Origin: Paraburkholderia fynbosensis
GTDB taxonomy: Bacteria; Pseudomonadota; Gammaproteobacteria; Burkholderiales; Burkholderiaceae
Direction: 5' to 3'
DNA length: 64,000 bases
Assembly (NCBI RefSeq): GCF_902859935.1
Contig: NZ_CADIKI010000003.1
Location: 62,001 to 126,000 of the forward strand
Every line of letters starts with the position of its first letter. Position 1 is the first letter of the stretch. The translations under genes were made by a program, and so were the position numbers. Of this stretch, positions 28,163-36,911 are shown piece after piece. Below the pieces are notes generated by a model that searched no databases, had not been told where the DNA came from, and worked only from the letters and a program-made list of their open reading frames with translations.

Positions 28163-28357
28163 TTTTCCTTGACAGACATTCGAAGATCGCTATCCCGTAG
28201 GTGGCGTCGTGAACGGTCACGGCAAGCGAGGCTCGTAGCATTCGACAAGCCCTTAAACATGCCCGCTCCTCGCAGGCGAGCCGCTTCTACGCGACTCATG
28301 TCCTGCGACGAGTGAGGCGAGTGCGACGACCGATGACGACAGTCGCACTCAGCCGGC

Positions 28358-28801
28358 TCAGGATTTTGCTGGCCGCCCGGTCTTGACTTGCTCCACTGCG
28401 GCTACGGCGGCCAGCAGTCGCTTGGGTGCCGCCGATTCGAGCATCAGCAGGCCCGCGCGCAAGAGTTCGCTCTTCTTGATTGAAACGCCCGCCGCCAGGC
28501 ACTTGAGCTTAAGCGCTGCGATTTTCTCGTAGTCGGACTGGGGCATGGTGAAGCTGTCGCGTACGACCTTATCCTTTTTCGCCCGCTTGGCTTTGACCTC
28601 AGCATTGGCTTTGGACGGCTTGGTCTTCACTGTCGCGCTGGGCTTGGTCTTCGACGATTTTTTGACCGTTGCCGCGTTTTTCGGTGCGCTCACCTTCGGC
28701 GCTGCCGTTACCGCATTGTCCTCGACTGCAGTAGTGCTATCGGCGGCCTTGGGGAAATGAAATGCTTTCTTGGTTGCTTTTTTAATGGTGGGTTCGCTCA
28801 T
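28358..28801 (-). CDS. Lys/Ala-rich protein with ribbon-helix-helix-like C-terminus
   Basis: A 147-residue strongly basic protein. Residues 1-85 are low-complexity Lys, Ala, Thr and Ser, resembling histone H1-like tails. The C-terminal ~60 residues (DSFTMPQSDYEKIAALKLKC, then SIKKSELLRAGLLML) have the strand-helix-helix pattern of ribbon-helix-helix DNA-binding proteins. GGAAG is 6 bases before the second of two in-frame ATGs and directly abuts the first, so the second was chosen. It probably binds DNA in a general or autoregulatory way; this is inference. An imperfect palindrome lies just upstream. Confidence 0.72.
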   Translation of the reverse strand: MSEPTIKKATKKAFHFPKAADSTTAVEDNAVTAAPKVSAPKNAATVKKSSKTKPSATVKTKPSKANAEVKAKRAKKDKVVRDSFTMPQSDYEKIAALKLKCLAAGVSIKKSELLRAGLLMLESAAPKRLLAAVAAVEQVKTGRPAKS

Positions 28802-28823
28802 GCTCATCTTCCGTTGATATTCG

Positions 28824-28840
28824 GTATAAACAGTATATAC
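28824..28840. promoter_or_regulatory. GTATA-N7-TATAC dyad upstream of the basic DNA-binding protein
   Basis: An inverted repeat, GTATA and TATAC separated by 7 bases, extends to a near-palindrome CGGTATA...TATACGG. It lies 23-39 bases upstream of the start codon and contains a TATACT word usable as a -10 box on the minus strand. It may be an autoregulatory operator. Confidence 0.4.
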
Positions 28841-28951
28841 GGTTTCTGAGGGATAACCTGCTTTGTGTCAGGTCGGGTCGCCGTGTGGACACGACCCTCA
28901 ATCAAAACCGGAGCGCAAAACTAAAGCCGCGGGAAATCAAAGGCAAAAAAA

Positions 28952-28971
28952 AACGCTCCCGAAGGAGCGTT
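28952..28971 (-). terminator. Rho-independent terminator of ppa
   Basis: AACGCTCC and GGAGCGTT form a stem around CGAA. On the minus strand it is followed by a long T-run (plus-strand A-run 28945-28951), 34 bases after the ppa stop. Confidence 0.92.
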
Positions 28972-29004
28972 CTGTGAGCAAAGCAAGTTTTCTGATGGCC
29001 GACT

Positions 29005-29532
29005 TTACTTCGAGAAGTTCGCAACGCCTTCGCTGATTTCCTTATGGGCGGCTTCGATGCCTGCCCAGCCGTCGACCTTCACCCACTTGCCCTTCTCCAG
29101 CGCCTTGTATTGCTCGAAGAAGTGCTTGATCTGGTCTTTCAGGTACGCCGGGACGTCGTCGATCGACCTGAGGTCGGCGGTCATCGGGCAGACCTTGTCG
29201 TGCGCGACGGCGACCAGCTTCGCGTCCACGCCCGATTCGTCGGTCATCTGCAGCATGCCGAGCGCGCGGGCGCGCACCACCGAGCCTGCCAGCAGCGGGA
29301 ACGGCGTGATGACGAGCACGTCGACCGGGTCGCCGTCGCCCGAAAGGGTTTGCGGAATGTAACCGTAGTTCGCCGGATAGCGCATGCCGGTGCCGATGAA
29401 GCGGTCGACGTGAAGCAGGCCCGTTTCCTTGTCGGCCTCGTACTTCACCGGATCGCTTTGCGCCGGGATTTCGATGATGACGTTGAAATCGTGCGGAAGG
29501 TCTTTGCCTGCGGGGACGTGATTGAAGCTCAT
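29005..29532 (-). CDS. ppa: Inorganic pyrophosphatase
   Basis: A 175-residue soluble family I pyrophosphatase that hydrolyses PPi released by biosynthesis. The active-site signature [18 protein letters not shown] and YPANYGYIP are present. The frame is open upstream to 29637, but [16 protein letters not shown] is the conserved start and AGAGAG lies 5 bases before it. Monocistronic, with a clear terminator. Confidence 0.95.
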   Translation of the reverse strand: MSFNHVPAGKDLPHDFNVIIEIPAQSDPVKYEADKETGLLHVDRFIGTGMRYPANYGYIPQTLSGDGDPVDVLVITPFPLLAGSVVRARALGMLQMTDESGVDAKLVAVAHDKVCPMTADLRSIDDVPAYLKDQIKHFFEQYKALEKGKWVKVDGWAGIEAAHKEISEGVANFSK

Positions 29533-29719
29533 GAGCGCTCTCTGATCAGGATGGAAGTCGGGACACGGCGTGCGGCGCGCAGGCTCGAGTTTGCAGGTCC
29601 TGCGTGAATCTCGTGCGGACCTTGCGTCGAGCGGCATTGCGCACCGAACAGTGCGGAATGCGCCATTATAGCCGCTCGGGCGTTGCCACCTGGCCGGGGA
29701 TCGGCGCGATAATCGTTCT

Positions 29720-29825
29720 GCGTCTCCCGTTCGCTTCGATCATTTGCGTCACCGGTTCGCGTCACCCGTTTGCGTCACCCGTTTGCGTCTCTCGCTTGTG
29801 CCTCACTTGTATCTCTCGTTTGTGA
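29720..29825. repeat. 13-bp degenerate tandem repeat (about 8 units)
   Basis: A GCGTCACC-like core recurs at 29720, 29733, 29746, 29759, 29772, 29785 and 29798, each exactly 13 bases apart. Two more degenerate copies follow (about 29809-29811 and 29822). The best-conserved units read GCGTCACCCGTTT. The array ends about 50 bases before the aldehyde dehydrogenase start, so it lies in that gene's promoter or leader. Confidence 0.85.
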
Positions 29826-29872
29826 ACACCGCGTCGCCGGACACGGCTCGCGCGAAACATCAAGGAGCATGC

Positions 29873-31312
29873 ATGGAAGAAGCCCGACACTTCATCGGCG
29901 GCGAGTGGGCCGCCGCATCCGGCGGCGACACGATCGCCGTGCTCGATCCCTCGGACGGCCAGCCGTTCACGCGCATCGCGCGCGGCAACGCGGCCGATAT
30001 CGACACTGCCGTGCACGCCGCCCGCCGCGCCTTCGAAGGGGCGTGGGGCGCGGCGAGCGCGGCCGAACGCGGACGCGTGCTGTACCGGCTGTCGATGCTG
30101 GTGGCCGCCCGCCAGGAAGAACTGGCGCAACTCGAAGCACGCGACACCGGCAAGCCGCTCAAGCAGGCGCGCGCCGATTCGGCCGCCCTCGCCCGCTATT
30201 TCGAGTTCTACGCGGGCGCCGCCGACAAGCTGCACGGCGAAACGCTGCCTTATCAGAACGGCTACACGGTACTGACGATCCGCGAGCCGCACGGCGTGAC
30301 CGGCCACATCGTGCCGTGGAATTACCCGATGCAGATTTTCGGGCGCAGCGTCGGCGCGGCGCTCGCCACCGGCAACGCGTGCGTCGTCAAACCGGCCGAG
30401 GACGCGTGCCTGTCCGTGCTGCGCGTCGCCGAACTGGCCGCCGAGGCGGGCTTGCCGGCCGGCGCGCTGAACATCGTCACGGGCTATGGGCACGAAGCGG
30501 GCGCCGCGCTCGCGGGCCATGCGGGCATCGATCACATTTCGTTCACCGGGTCGCCGGAAACCGGCAAGCTCGTCACGCAAATGGCCGCCGAAAACCACGT
30601 GCCCGTCACGCTGGAACTCGGCGGCAAGTCGCCGCAAATCGTTTTCGCCGACGCCGACCTCGACGCGGCGCTGCCCGTGCTGGTCGCGGCGATCGTGCAG
30701 AACGCCGGGCAAACCTGTTCGGCGGGCAGCCGCGTGCTGATCGACCGAGCGATTTACGAACCTCTGCTCGACCGCTTGAGCGGCGCATTCAACGCGCTGC
30801 GCGTCGGCCCTTCACAGGCCGATCTCGACTGCGGTCCGCTGATCAACGCAAAGCAGCAGCAGCGCGTGTGGGACTTCCTCTCCGATGCGCAGCACGACGG
30901 CATCACGATGGCCGCGCATGGCGAGGTGATTCCCGAGGCGCCGGAAAGCGGCTTCTATCAGGCGCCCACGCTGCTGCGCGACGTGCCCGCGAGCCACTGC
31001 CTCGCCCGCGACGAAGTGTTCGGCCCGGTGCTCGCCGCCATGTCCTTCAGCGACGAAGACGAAGCGCTCGCGCTCGCCAACGGCACGCAATACGGACTTG
31101 TCGCCGGCATCTGGACCCGCGACGGCGCACGCCAGATGCGACTCGCGCGACGCGTGCGCTCCGGCCAGGTGTTCATCAACAACTATGGCGCGGGCGGCGG
31201 TGTCGAATTGCCGTTCGGCGGCGTCAGGCATTCGGGGCATGGACGCGAGAAAGGCTTCGAGGCGCTATACGGCTTTACCGTGCTGAAGACCATCGCGATC
31301 CGGCACGGCTAG
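29873..31312 (+). CDS. NAD(P)-dependent aldehyde dehydrogenase
   Basis: A 479-residue class I/II-type aldehyde dehydrogenase. It has cofactor loop FTGSPETGKLV, general base Glu in LELGGKSPQIVF, catalytic Cys in NAGQTCSAGSR and the substrate-pocket segment IVPWNYPMQ. AGGAG is well placed before MEEARHFIGGEW; the open frame upstream runs through the tandem repeat and is not coding. It is followed by an SDR and an MFS transporter, a layout of a small catabolic operon. The substrate cannot be determined from sequence. Confidence 0.9.
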   Translation: MEEARHFIGGEWAAASGGDTIAVLDPSDGQPFTRIARGNAADIDTAVHAARRAFEGAWGAASAAERGRVLYRLSMLVAARQEELAQLEARDTGKPLKQARADSAALARYFEFYAGAADKLHGETLPYQNGYTVLTIREPHGVTGHIVPWNYPMQIFGRSVGAALATGNACVVKPAEDACLSVLRVAELAAEAGLPAGALNIVTGYGHEAGAALAGHAGIDHISFTGSPETGKLVTQMAAENHVPVTLELGGKSPQIVFADADLDAALPVLVAAIVQNAGQTCSAGSRVLIDRAIYEPLLDRLSGAFNALRVGPSQADLDCGPLINAKQQQRVWDFLSDAQHDGITMAAHGEVIPEAPESGFYQAPTLLRDVPASHCLARDEVFGPVLAAMSFSDEDEALALANGTQYGLVAGIWTRDGARQMRLARRVRSGQVFINNYGAGGGVELPFGGVRHSGHGREKGFEALYGFTVLKTIAIRHG

Positions 31313-31378
31313 GGGCATCCCGATTCGATTCGATTCACGCAGACAGCAACACCATCCACAACAAGCAACGGAGACATC

Positions 31379-32137
31379 ATGCGGTTGACAGGTAAAACGG
31401 CCATCGTCACGGGTGGCGGCTCGGGTTTCGGTGAAGGCATCGCGAAGACCTACGCGCGCGAAGGCGCGAACGTCGTGGTCAACGATCTGAACGGCGCGGC
31501 CGCCGAGCGTGTGGCGAGCGAAATCGCGCTGGCCGGCGGCAAGGCCATCGCGGTGGCGGGCAACGTCGCCCAGCAAGACGACTGGCGCACACTGCGCGAG
31601 GCCGCGCTCGAAGATTTCGGCAGCGTGCAGATCGTCGTCAACAACGCGGGGACCACGCATCGCAACAAGCCGGTGCTCGAAGTGACCGAAGCCGAGTTCG
31701 ATCGCGTCTACGCGGTGAACGTCAAAAGCATCTACTGGAGCGTGCAGGCGTTCGTGCCGTATTTCCGCGAGCAAGGCGGCGGCTGCTTCATCAACATTGC
31801 GTCGACGGCCGGCGTGCGGCCGAGGCCGGGGCTCGTCTGGTACAACGGCAGCAAGGGCGCGGTGATCATCGCGAGCAAGTCGCTTGCGGTCGAACTCGGC
31901 CCGGACCGGATTCGCGTGAACTGCGTGAATCCGGTGATCGGCGAAACGGCGCTGCTCTCCGAGTTCATGGGCGTCGAAGATACACCGCAAAACCGGCAGC
32001 GTTTTCTCGCGGGCATTCCGCTCGGAAGATTTTCGACGCCGCAGGATATTGCGAATGCCGCGCTGTATCTGGCGTCGGACGAGGCGGAGTTTATTACCGG
32101 CGTGTGCCTCGAAGTGGATGGCGGGCGCTGCGTGTAA
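31379..32137 (+). CDS. Short-chain dehydrogenase/reductase
   Basis: A 252-residue classical SDR. The cofactor motif is TGGGSGFGEGIA, with an Asp after the second strand (VVVNDLNG) that favours NAD(H). NNAG appears as VNNAGTTHRN, and the catalytic Tyr-Lys pair is in WYNGSKGAVI, with a Ser in INIASTAG. GGAG precedes the ATG 66 bases after the aldehyde dehydrogenase. Together they could convert an alcohol to an acid through an aldehyde; the substrate is unknown. Confidence 0.9.
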   Translation: MRLTGKTAIVTGGGSGFGEGIAKTYAREGANVVVNDLNGAAAERVASEIALAGGKAIAVAGNVAQQDDWRTLREAALEDFGSVQIVVNNAGTTHRNKPVLEVTEAEFDRVYAVNVKSIYWSVQAFVPYFREQGGGCFINIASTAGVRPRPGLVWYNGSKGAVIIASKSLAVELGPDRIRVNCVNPVIGETALLSEFMGVEDTPQNRQRFLAGIPLGRFSTPQDIANAALYLASDEAEFITGVCLEVDGGRCV

Positions 32138-32306
32138 CGGCGTGCGGGGCTGACGTGAGCCGGTCCGTTCGCGCGGGCCGCTCATGTGTGGCCGCGCGGG
32201 TGTCAGTGTTTTCCCCCGGTATTGATTCGTCATGCAAAGCACCGGGCGCGGCTAGAATCGGTCCCAGTCGTTAGCGCTTCAATTCCACAAGAAAAGAGGA
32301 GACATC

Positions 32307-33623
32307 ATGGCTAGTCCTGCAAATCCGCTTCAGCATCCCGGCGCAGAGGCGCCGTCAACCTTCGAAGAGGCCACCTACCGCAAGGTCAGTTGGCGGCTCG
32401 CGCCGCTTCTGATGCTCTGCTACGTGGTCGCGTATCTCGACCGCGTGAACGTCGGCTTCGCCAAGTTGCAGATGACGAGCGACCTCGGTCTGAGCGATGC
32501 GGTGTACGGCTTCGGCGCGGGGATTTTCTTCCTCGGCTATTTCATCTTCGAAATTCCGAGCAACGTGATCCTGCACAAGGTGGGCGCGCGGGTGTGGATT
32601 GCGCGGATCATGGTGTCGTGGGGCGTGATCTCGATGCTGACGATGTTCGTCACCACGCCGACCATGTTCTACGTGATGCGCTTTCTGCTAGGGCTGGCCG
32701 AAGCGGGGTTCTTTCCTGGGATCATCCTGTATCTCACTTACTGGTATCCGGCGCATCGGCGCGGGCGCATGACGACGTGGTTCATGACGGCGATTGCGCT
32801 GTCGGGGGTGATCGGCGGGCCGGTGTCGGGCTACATCCTGAGGAGCTTTAACGGCATGAACGGATGGCATGGCTGGCAGTGGCTGTTTCTGCTCGAAGGG
32901 ATTCCTTCGGTGATCGTCGGGATCATGGTGTTTGTGATGCTCGATGATCGGATTGCGAATGCGAAGTGGTTGACGAACGAAGAGAAGCAGTTGCTGGAGC
33001 GGCAGGTGTCGACGGAGGAAGCGACCAAGCATGACATGCCGATTCGTCAGGTGCTCACGAATGGGCGTGTGTTGATGTTCAGCCTCACGTACTTTTCGTT
33101 CGTGATGGGCTTGTATGGGGTGAGCTTCTGGTTGCCGACGATTATCAAGGCGACTGGTGTGACCGATGCGTTCATGATCGGGTTGTTGTCGGCGATTCCG
33201 TTTGCGGCGGCTGTTGTCGCGATGGTGTTGGTTGCGCGTAGCGCGGATCGGCAGCGCGAGCGGCGCTGGCATATTGCGTTGCCGGCGTTTGCGGGGGCTG
33301 TGGGGTTGGTGCTTTCTGTTGTGTGGGCGCATAACACCGTGCTGGCGATGGCGTCGCTTACTCTCGCTACTATGGGGATTCTCACTACTCTGCCGTTGTT
33401 CTGGAGCTTGCCTACGGCGATTCTCGCGGGGACGGGGGCGGCGGCTGGGATTGCGATGATTAATTCTATTGGCAACCTGGCCGGGTTTCTTAGTCCTTAT
33501 GCGGTGGGGTGGTTGAAGCAGGCTACTCAGGCTAATGATTCGGGGATGTATATGTTGGCGGCGTTTATGGTGCTGGGGGGGCTGCTTGCGATTAGTGTGC
33601 CGGCGAGGATGGTTAATAAGTGA
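32307..33623 (+). CDS. MFS transporter, anion:cation symporter type
   Basis: A 438-residue, 12-helix major facilitator of the ACS family (sugar acids, phthalate, tartrate and similar). It has LMLCYVVAYLDRVNVGFAKL in helix 1, the motif EIPSNVILHKVGARVWIAR, and a central cytoplasmic loop. AGAGGAGA precedes the ATG. It probably imports the substrate of the two upstream dehydrogenases. In the 3' third (from about 33,000) codon use shifts to more T- and G-ending codons than in neighbouring genes. This marks the left edge of the accessory stretch. Confidence 0.9.
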   Translation: MASPANPLQHPGAEAPSTFEEATYRKVSWRLAPLLMLCYVVAYLDRVNVGFAKLQMTSDLGLSDAVYGFGAGIFFLGYFIFEIPSNVILHKVGARVWIARIMVSWGVISMLTMFVTTPTMFYVMRFLLGLAEAGFFPGIILYLTYWYPAHRRGRMTTWFMTAIALSGVIGGPVSGYILRSFNGMNGWHGWQWLFLLEGIPSVIVGIMVFVMLDDRIANAKWLTNEEKQLLERQVSTEEATKHDMPIRQVLTNGRVLMFSLTYFSFVMGLYGVSFWLPTIIKATGVTDAFMIGLLSAIPFAAAVVAMVLVARSADRQRERRWHIALPAFAGAVGLVLSVVWAHNTVLAMASLTLATMGILTTLPLFWSLPTAILAGTGAAAGIAMINSIGNLAGFLSPYAVGWLKQATQANDSGMYMLAAFMVLGGLLAISVPARMVNK

Positions 33624-33643
33624 AGGGTGAGGTGAGGTGCGGG

Positions 33644-33689
33644 CCTTGGCGGTGATTTTACCGCTGAGGCTTCGCGTTGATGCGCGAAG
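33644..33689. terminator. Two adjacent hairpins after the MFS gene
   Basis: CCTTGGCGGT pairs with ACCGCTGAGG (two wobble pairs) around GATTTT, directly followed by CTTCGCG and CGCGAAG around TTGATG. They begin 20 bases after the stop codon. No T-run follows, so termination strength is uncertain. No gene is seen in the rest of the gap to 33882. Confidence 0.5.
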
Positions 33690-33882
33690 GAAAGACTACT
33701 TCATCGCTACAAACGGTGGTTTCGATAGATGTGGCCGACTCCTGCCAATGGCATGAGGCAATAGCCGGCCACAACCAGACGGTCGACACAGCGGGCAAGA
33801 TTGGTGACAATTTTCCTCAGCGGCTCCATCCCGTGTCCGGTCGCGGATACTGGCCGAACGACACCTAGAGTTCCCATCTAGC

Positions 33883-34614
33883 ATGAGCAATATCTTGCCA
33901 GTCGTCTTCATTCATGGCTTCATCGGCACTCTGGATGTGGCCAGCTACGAGTCTCCGCACGCAGCTCCCGATCTGCTCGGTTACGGCGAGCACCAATCCG
34001 CGCCCATAGATGCCATATCGCTCCCCGGCCAGGTCGAACACCTGCGAGCCTTCGTTGACGCCCGCTTTGGGAGAAAGCCCGTCGACATAGTTGGTCATTC
34101 CGTTGGCGGTGCGATCGCCATGCTGTTCGCCCATACGTACCCGGAGTACGTCCGCAGGGTTGTCAATGTCGAAGGGAACTTCACATTGGACGATGCGTTC
34201 TGGTCGGCGTCGGTCGGTCGAATGAGTTCGAACGAGGCCGGCGCCATGATGAACAAGTTCCGCTCTGACCCGGTAGCCTGGATCAGTGGTTCCGTAATCG
34301 CGCCTGCGCCACATCTGAGTGAGATCGCCATCCGCTGGCTTTCTCACCAGCCGGCGTCTACGCTTCGCGCGATGGGGCAGTCGGTTGTCACAACAACAGG
34401 CGACGATAACTACCTCGCGGCACTCGAACAGGTCTTCGATCGGCATCCGGTGTATTTGCTTTCCGGTGAGCATTCACGCAAAGACTGGAACGTACCAGAC
34501 TGGGCACTGGAAAAATGCGCTGGAGATCACACACTAGCTAACAGCGGTCATCTGATGATGCTCGACAACGATGTCGCTTTTTCAGCAGCGATCAAGCGAT
34601 TCTTGGCCGAATAG
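33883..34614 (+). CDS. Alpha/beta hydrolase
   Basis: A 243-residue soluble hydrolase. It has the oxyanion HG segment (VVFIHGFIGT), nucleophile elbow GHSVGG, and terminal catalytic His in NSGHLMML; the acid is probably the Asp or Glu near PVYLLSGEH. No signal peptide. No strong ribosome-binding site precedes the ATG. Base composition is lower in GC than in the chromosomal backbone, and neither neighbour is a clear partner. Substrate unknown; esterase or C-C hydrolase roles are possible. Confidence 0.82.
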   Translation: MSNILPVVFIHGFIGTLDVASYESPHAAPDLLGYGEHQSAPIDAISLPGQVEHLRAFVDARFGRKPVDIVGHSVGGAIAMLFAHTYPEYVRRVVNVEGNFTLDDAFWSASVGRMSSNEAGAMMNKFRSDPVAWISGSVIAPAPHLSEIAIRWLSHQPASTLRAMGQSVVTTTGDDNYLAALEQVFDRHPVYLLSGEHSRKDWNVPDWALEKCAGDHTLANSGHLMMLDNDVAFSAAIKRFLAE

Positions 34615-34937
34615 CTCGGCTGCTGCGATTACGTGGGGCGACAGTCGGCCAAAAGCCGACGTCCATCGATGTAGGTCGAATCGCCGACAATCGGTTCCCT
34701 CGTGGTAGGGCCGTTCTCGTGCGGCGGTTGCGCACCCGCCGTATGCCGCGCCTTGTCAAACCGTACCTATCAGCGCTCGGGAACGACTTCGAGCGGTGTA
34801 GCCAAGATTGCAATCGTCGCTATTTTTTTCTTCAAAACGTTGTGTAGACTCTTATCTCGGAAAAGAACTGCTTACGTGCCAATGGCATTATTTTTCTGTG
34901 ATTTCGTTCAGGCGCGCGCCTAAGGGACAGCAAATCA
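34615..34937. other. Gap upstream of the serine hydrolase
   Basis: Contains a small hairpin (GTCGGC/GCCGAC, 34644-34660) after the alpha/beta hydrolase and an AT-rich stretch (34800-34900) with a T-run that probably holds the promoter of the next gene. No coding region was recognised. Confidence 0.4.
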
Positions 34938-36332
34938 ATGGACAAGAATACCCAGGCTGCCGCTCCGGACTCTATCGGGCAGAAAATCACAGAATTACTC
35001 GCTGCGATTAACTCAAACGACCGCCTTGCAGTTCGAGCGTTTCTGGATGAAAACGTCGTTTCCCCGCCGGCTTCGCAGAAATATCCTGCCCGAAACGATC
35101 TCGAATGGTTGCTTGGCCTTTTCCGAATTACGCAGGGCGTGGACTTACTGTCCGTGGCCGAAGATACGAGTAACTCGACGGTGGTGGTCACCGTCGAGGA
35201 CCGAGTGTACGCGGGATGGCACGAAATTCGATTGATTATGGAATCTGGTGGGTCAGGACGCATATTCGAGATGACCGCGAGGCCAACTCTCACGCGAAAC
35301 GCAACTCGGACACAACTGGCCACGACGGATTTGGCTGAGCAGGCGCTCGAACTCTGCGTGAAAGGATTCAATGCCGGTGTGTTTTCCGGGGCGGTGCTCA
35401 TCGCGCACGGGGGTGAGGTTCTGTTCGAATATGCATGTGGTCACGCAAACAAGCGCTTTCACATCAATAATGGTCCGGATACCAAATTCAACCTGGGGTC
35501 CGCGAACAAGATGTTCACTGCCGTTGCGCTCGCGCAGCTGACAGAAACCGGTCAGCTCAGTTTTGAGGACTCTCTCGACAATTATCTGAGCGATGAGTGG
35601 CTTCCTGCCTCCGTGTCGAGTAGGGTAAAAATAAGACACCTTCTTACCCATACCTCTGGCTTGGGAAGTTACTTCAATGAGACATTTTTCAAGACTTCCC
35701 GCGACCTTTTCCGCAGCATAGACGACTTCAAAGTACTCGTTCGAGACGACAGCCTTGCGTTCGAGCCTGGAAGTGAGTTTCTATACAGCAACAGCGGTAT
35801 GTTGCTGGCAGGTGCCGTTATTGAACGGGTAACTGGTGCGGACTACTTTAGTTATGTTCGCGATCGAATATTTGTTCCGTGCGGAATGTTTGACACCGAC
35901 TGCTACGACATCGACGACCCCATCGAAAATCTCGCGATGGGCTATGTTCCCACATCGCAGAATCGGTCCGGGTGGCGCGAAAACATATTCACCCACGTTG
36001 CCAAAGGCGGACCGGCAGGCGGCGGTTTCTCAACCGTTCGAGATCTTCACCGATTCGCCACGTCGCTCTTGTCCGATCGCCTGATCAGTCGCAAGACACG
36101 TGATTTGCTGTGGAGAGATCACATCGGGGCGCAGTATGGGTACGGATTTTTTGTGTGTGGTGAGGGGAGCGACTTAAAGGTCGGCCACGCTGGTGGTTTT
36201 CCGGGCATCAGTGCAGACTTCGAGATTCAACTGAATGGCGGTTTTGTTACAGTTGTGTTGTCTAACTACGACCTTGGAGCATTGGAACTATCACGGCGCC
36301 TACACGAGCTAGTTGACCAAATACATTTTTGA
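34938..36332 (+). CDS. Serine hydrolase (class C beta-lactamase family) with NTF2-like N-terminal domain
   Basis: A 464-residue protein. Residues about 10-125 resemble an NTF2/SnoaL-like fold (ITELLAAINSNDRLAVRAFL, then a strand-rich part). Residues about 135-460 are a penicillin-binding-protein-like hydrolase: SxxK as SANK in NLGSANKMFTAVALAQL, YxN as YSN in FLYSNSGMLLAG, and the third motif as HAG in VGHAGGFPGI. There is no signal peptide, so it may act in the cytoplasm, unlike true beta-lactamases. AGGGA lies upstream of the ATG. Lower GC than its backbone neighbours. Substrate unknown; the pairing of the two domains is notable. Confidence 0.85.
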   Translation: MDKNTQAAAPDSIGQKITELLAAINSNDRLAVRAFLDENVVSPPASQKYPARNDLEWLLGLFRITQGVDLLSVAEDTSNSTVVVTVEDRVYAGWHEIRLIMESGGSGRIFEMTARPTLTRNATRTQLATTDLAEQALELCVKGFNAGVFSGAVLIAHGGEVLFEYACGHANKRFHINNGPDTKFNLGSANKMFTAVALAQLTETGQLSFEDSLDNYLSDEWLPASVSSRVKIRHLLTHTSGLGSYFNETFFKTSRDLFRSIDDFKVLVRDDSLAFEPGSEFLYSNSGMLLAGAVIERVTGADYFSYVRDRIFVPCGMFDTDCYDIDDPIENLAMGYVPTSQNRSGWRENIFTHVAKGGPAGGGFSTVRDLHRFATSLLSDRLISRKTRDLLWRDHIGAQYGYGFFVCGEGSDLKVGHAGGFPGISADFEIQLNGGFVTVVLSNYDLGALELSRRLHELVDQIHF

Positions 36333-36660
36333 ATTGTCTCGATTCTCGCAACTAGCTGCCCTCCGCTGAATCTGCTTCAGCGGCCGGCACGACCGTCGAA
36401 GATGAAGTTTGAATGTCCGCTCTGGAATCCGTCGAAAGACCGCTGTGGGTCGACTTCAGTCCTCCGCGTCGTCCTGAGTACTTCCCGGCCTTGTATCGAT
36501 TGGAGCGCTAGAAGGCACAAACTCCAGTCAGCCGTCTACGAAATTGCGGTAGAAATAGGCAAAGCGCCGAGCAACCATCCCAGTGGATTAGTCGCGCTTA
36601 TCCAATCGGCCAATCCCAACATTTAGGCGCAAGACTAAATCCGAGATAGGCCCACTCCCT
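36333..36660. other. Gap between serine hydrolase and RNA locus
   Basis: An open frame at 36402-36626 (74 codons) lacks a ribosome-binding site and any recognised domain and was not called. Nothing else was identified. Confidence 0.4.
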
Positions 36661-36666
36661 TATAAT
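36661..36666 (+). promoter_or_regulatory. Consensus -10 box of the structured RNA
   Basis: A perfect TATAAT ends 6 bases before the first hairpin of the RNA, placing the predicted transcription start at about 36672-36674, where that hairpin begins. No -35 consensus is visible at 16-18 bases, so an activator or alternative recognition may be needed. Confidence 0.55.
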
Positions 36667-36672
36667 TACTAA

Positions 36673-36835
36673 GTCGTCGGGAAACACCCGGCGACCGGGT
36701 TTGACAGCCTGTTTGTTACGTCCGCACCCCGCTCAGGCGGGAGTGCGTCTACCTCTGCACGTCTATATTCAATGGGCGGGCCTTGGTAGGGGAGCCGCAA
36801 GGCTCGCCGGCTTGACGTAACCGGTCTGTCAACCC
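36673..36835 (+). ncRNA. Structured RNA resembling phage C4 antisense RNA
   Basis: Nested stems visible in the sequence are as follows. A 5' hairpin is GTCG-t-CGGG/CCCG-g-CGAC (36673-36695). An outer stem is GGGTTTGACAG (36697) with CTGTCAACCC (36826), with one bulge. An inner stem is GTTACGTC (36715) with GACGTAAC (36814). Inside these is hairpin CGCACCCCGC/GCGGGAGTGCG with one bulged A (36723-36747). A second is GGCGGGCCTTG (36775) with CAAGGCTCGCC (36798), whose loop contains GTAGGGGAG. This multi-branched plan recalls the C4 antisense RNA of phages P1/P4 and prophages. The GGGGAG loop (36789) can pair with CTCCCC (36856) in the leader of the next gene. Family assignment is from memory of the fold, not a covariance search. 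Confidence 0.55.
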
Positions 36836-36911
36836 TACTTCGTGCCCGCTCACCCCTCCCCCAAAAGGCGCGTGTTCGGGCGACCCCAAGAACCAACAGG
36901 GAGATCACCCC

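Noticed and set aside
36402..36626. 74-codon open frame upstream of the C4-like RNA
   Set aside because: No ribosome-binding site, no domain, ends shortly before a promoter; kept only as a possibility.
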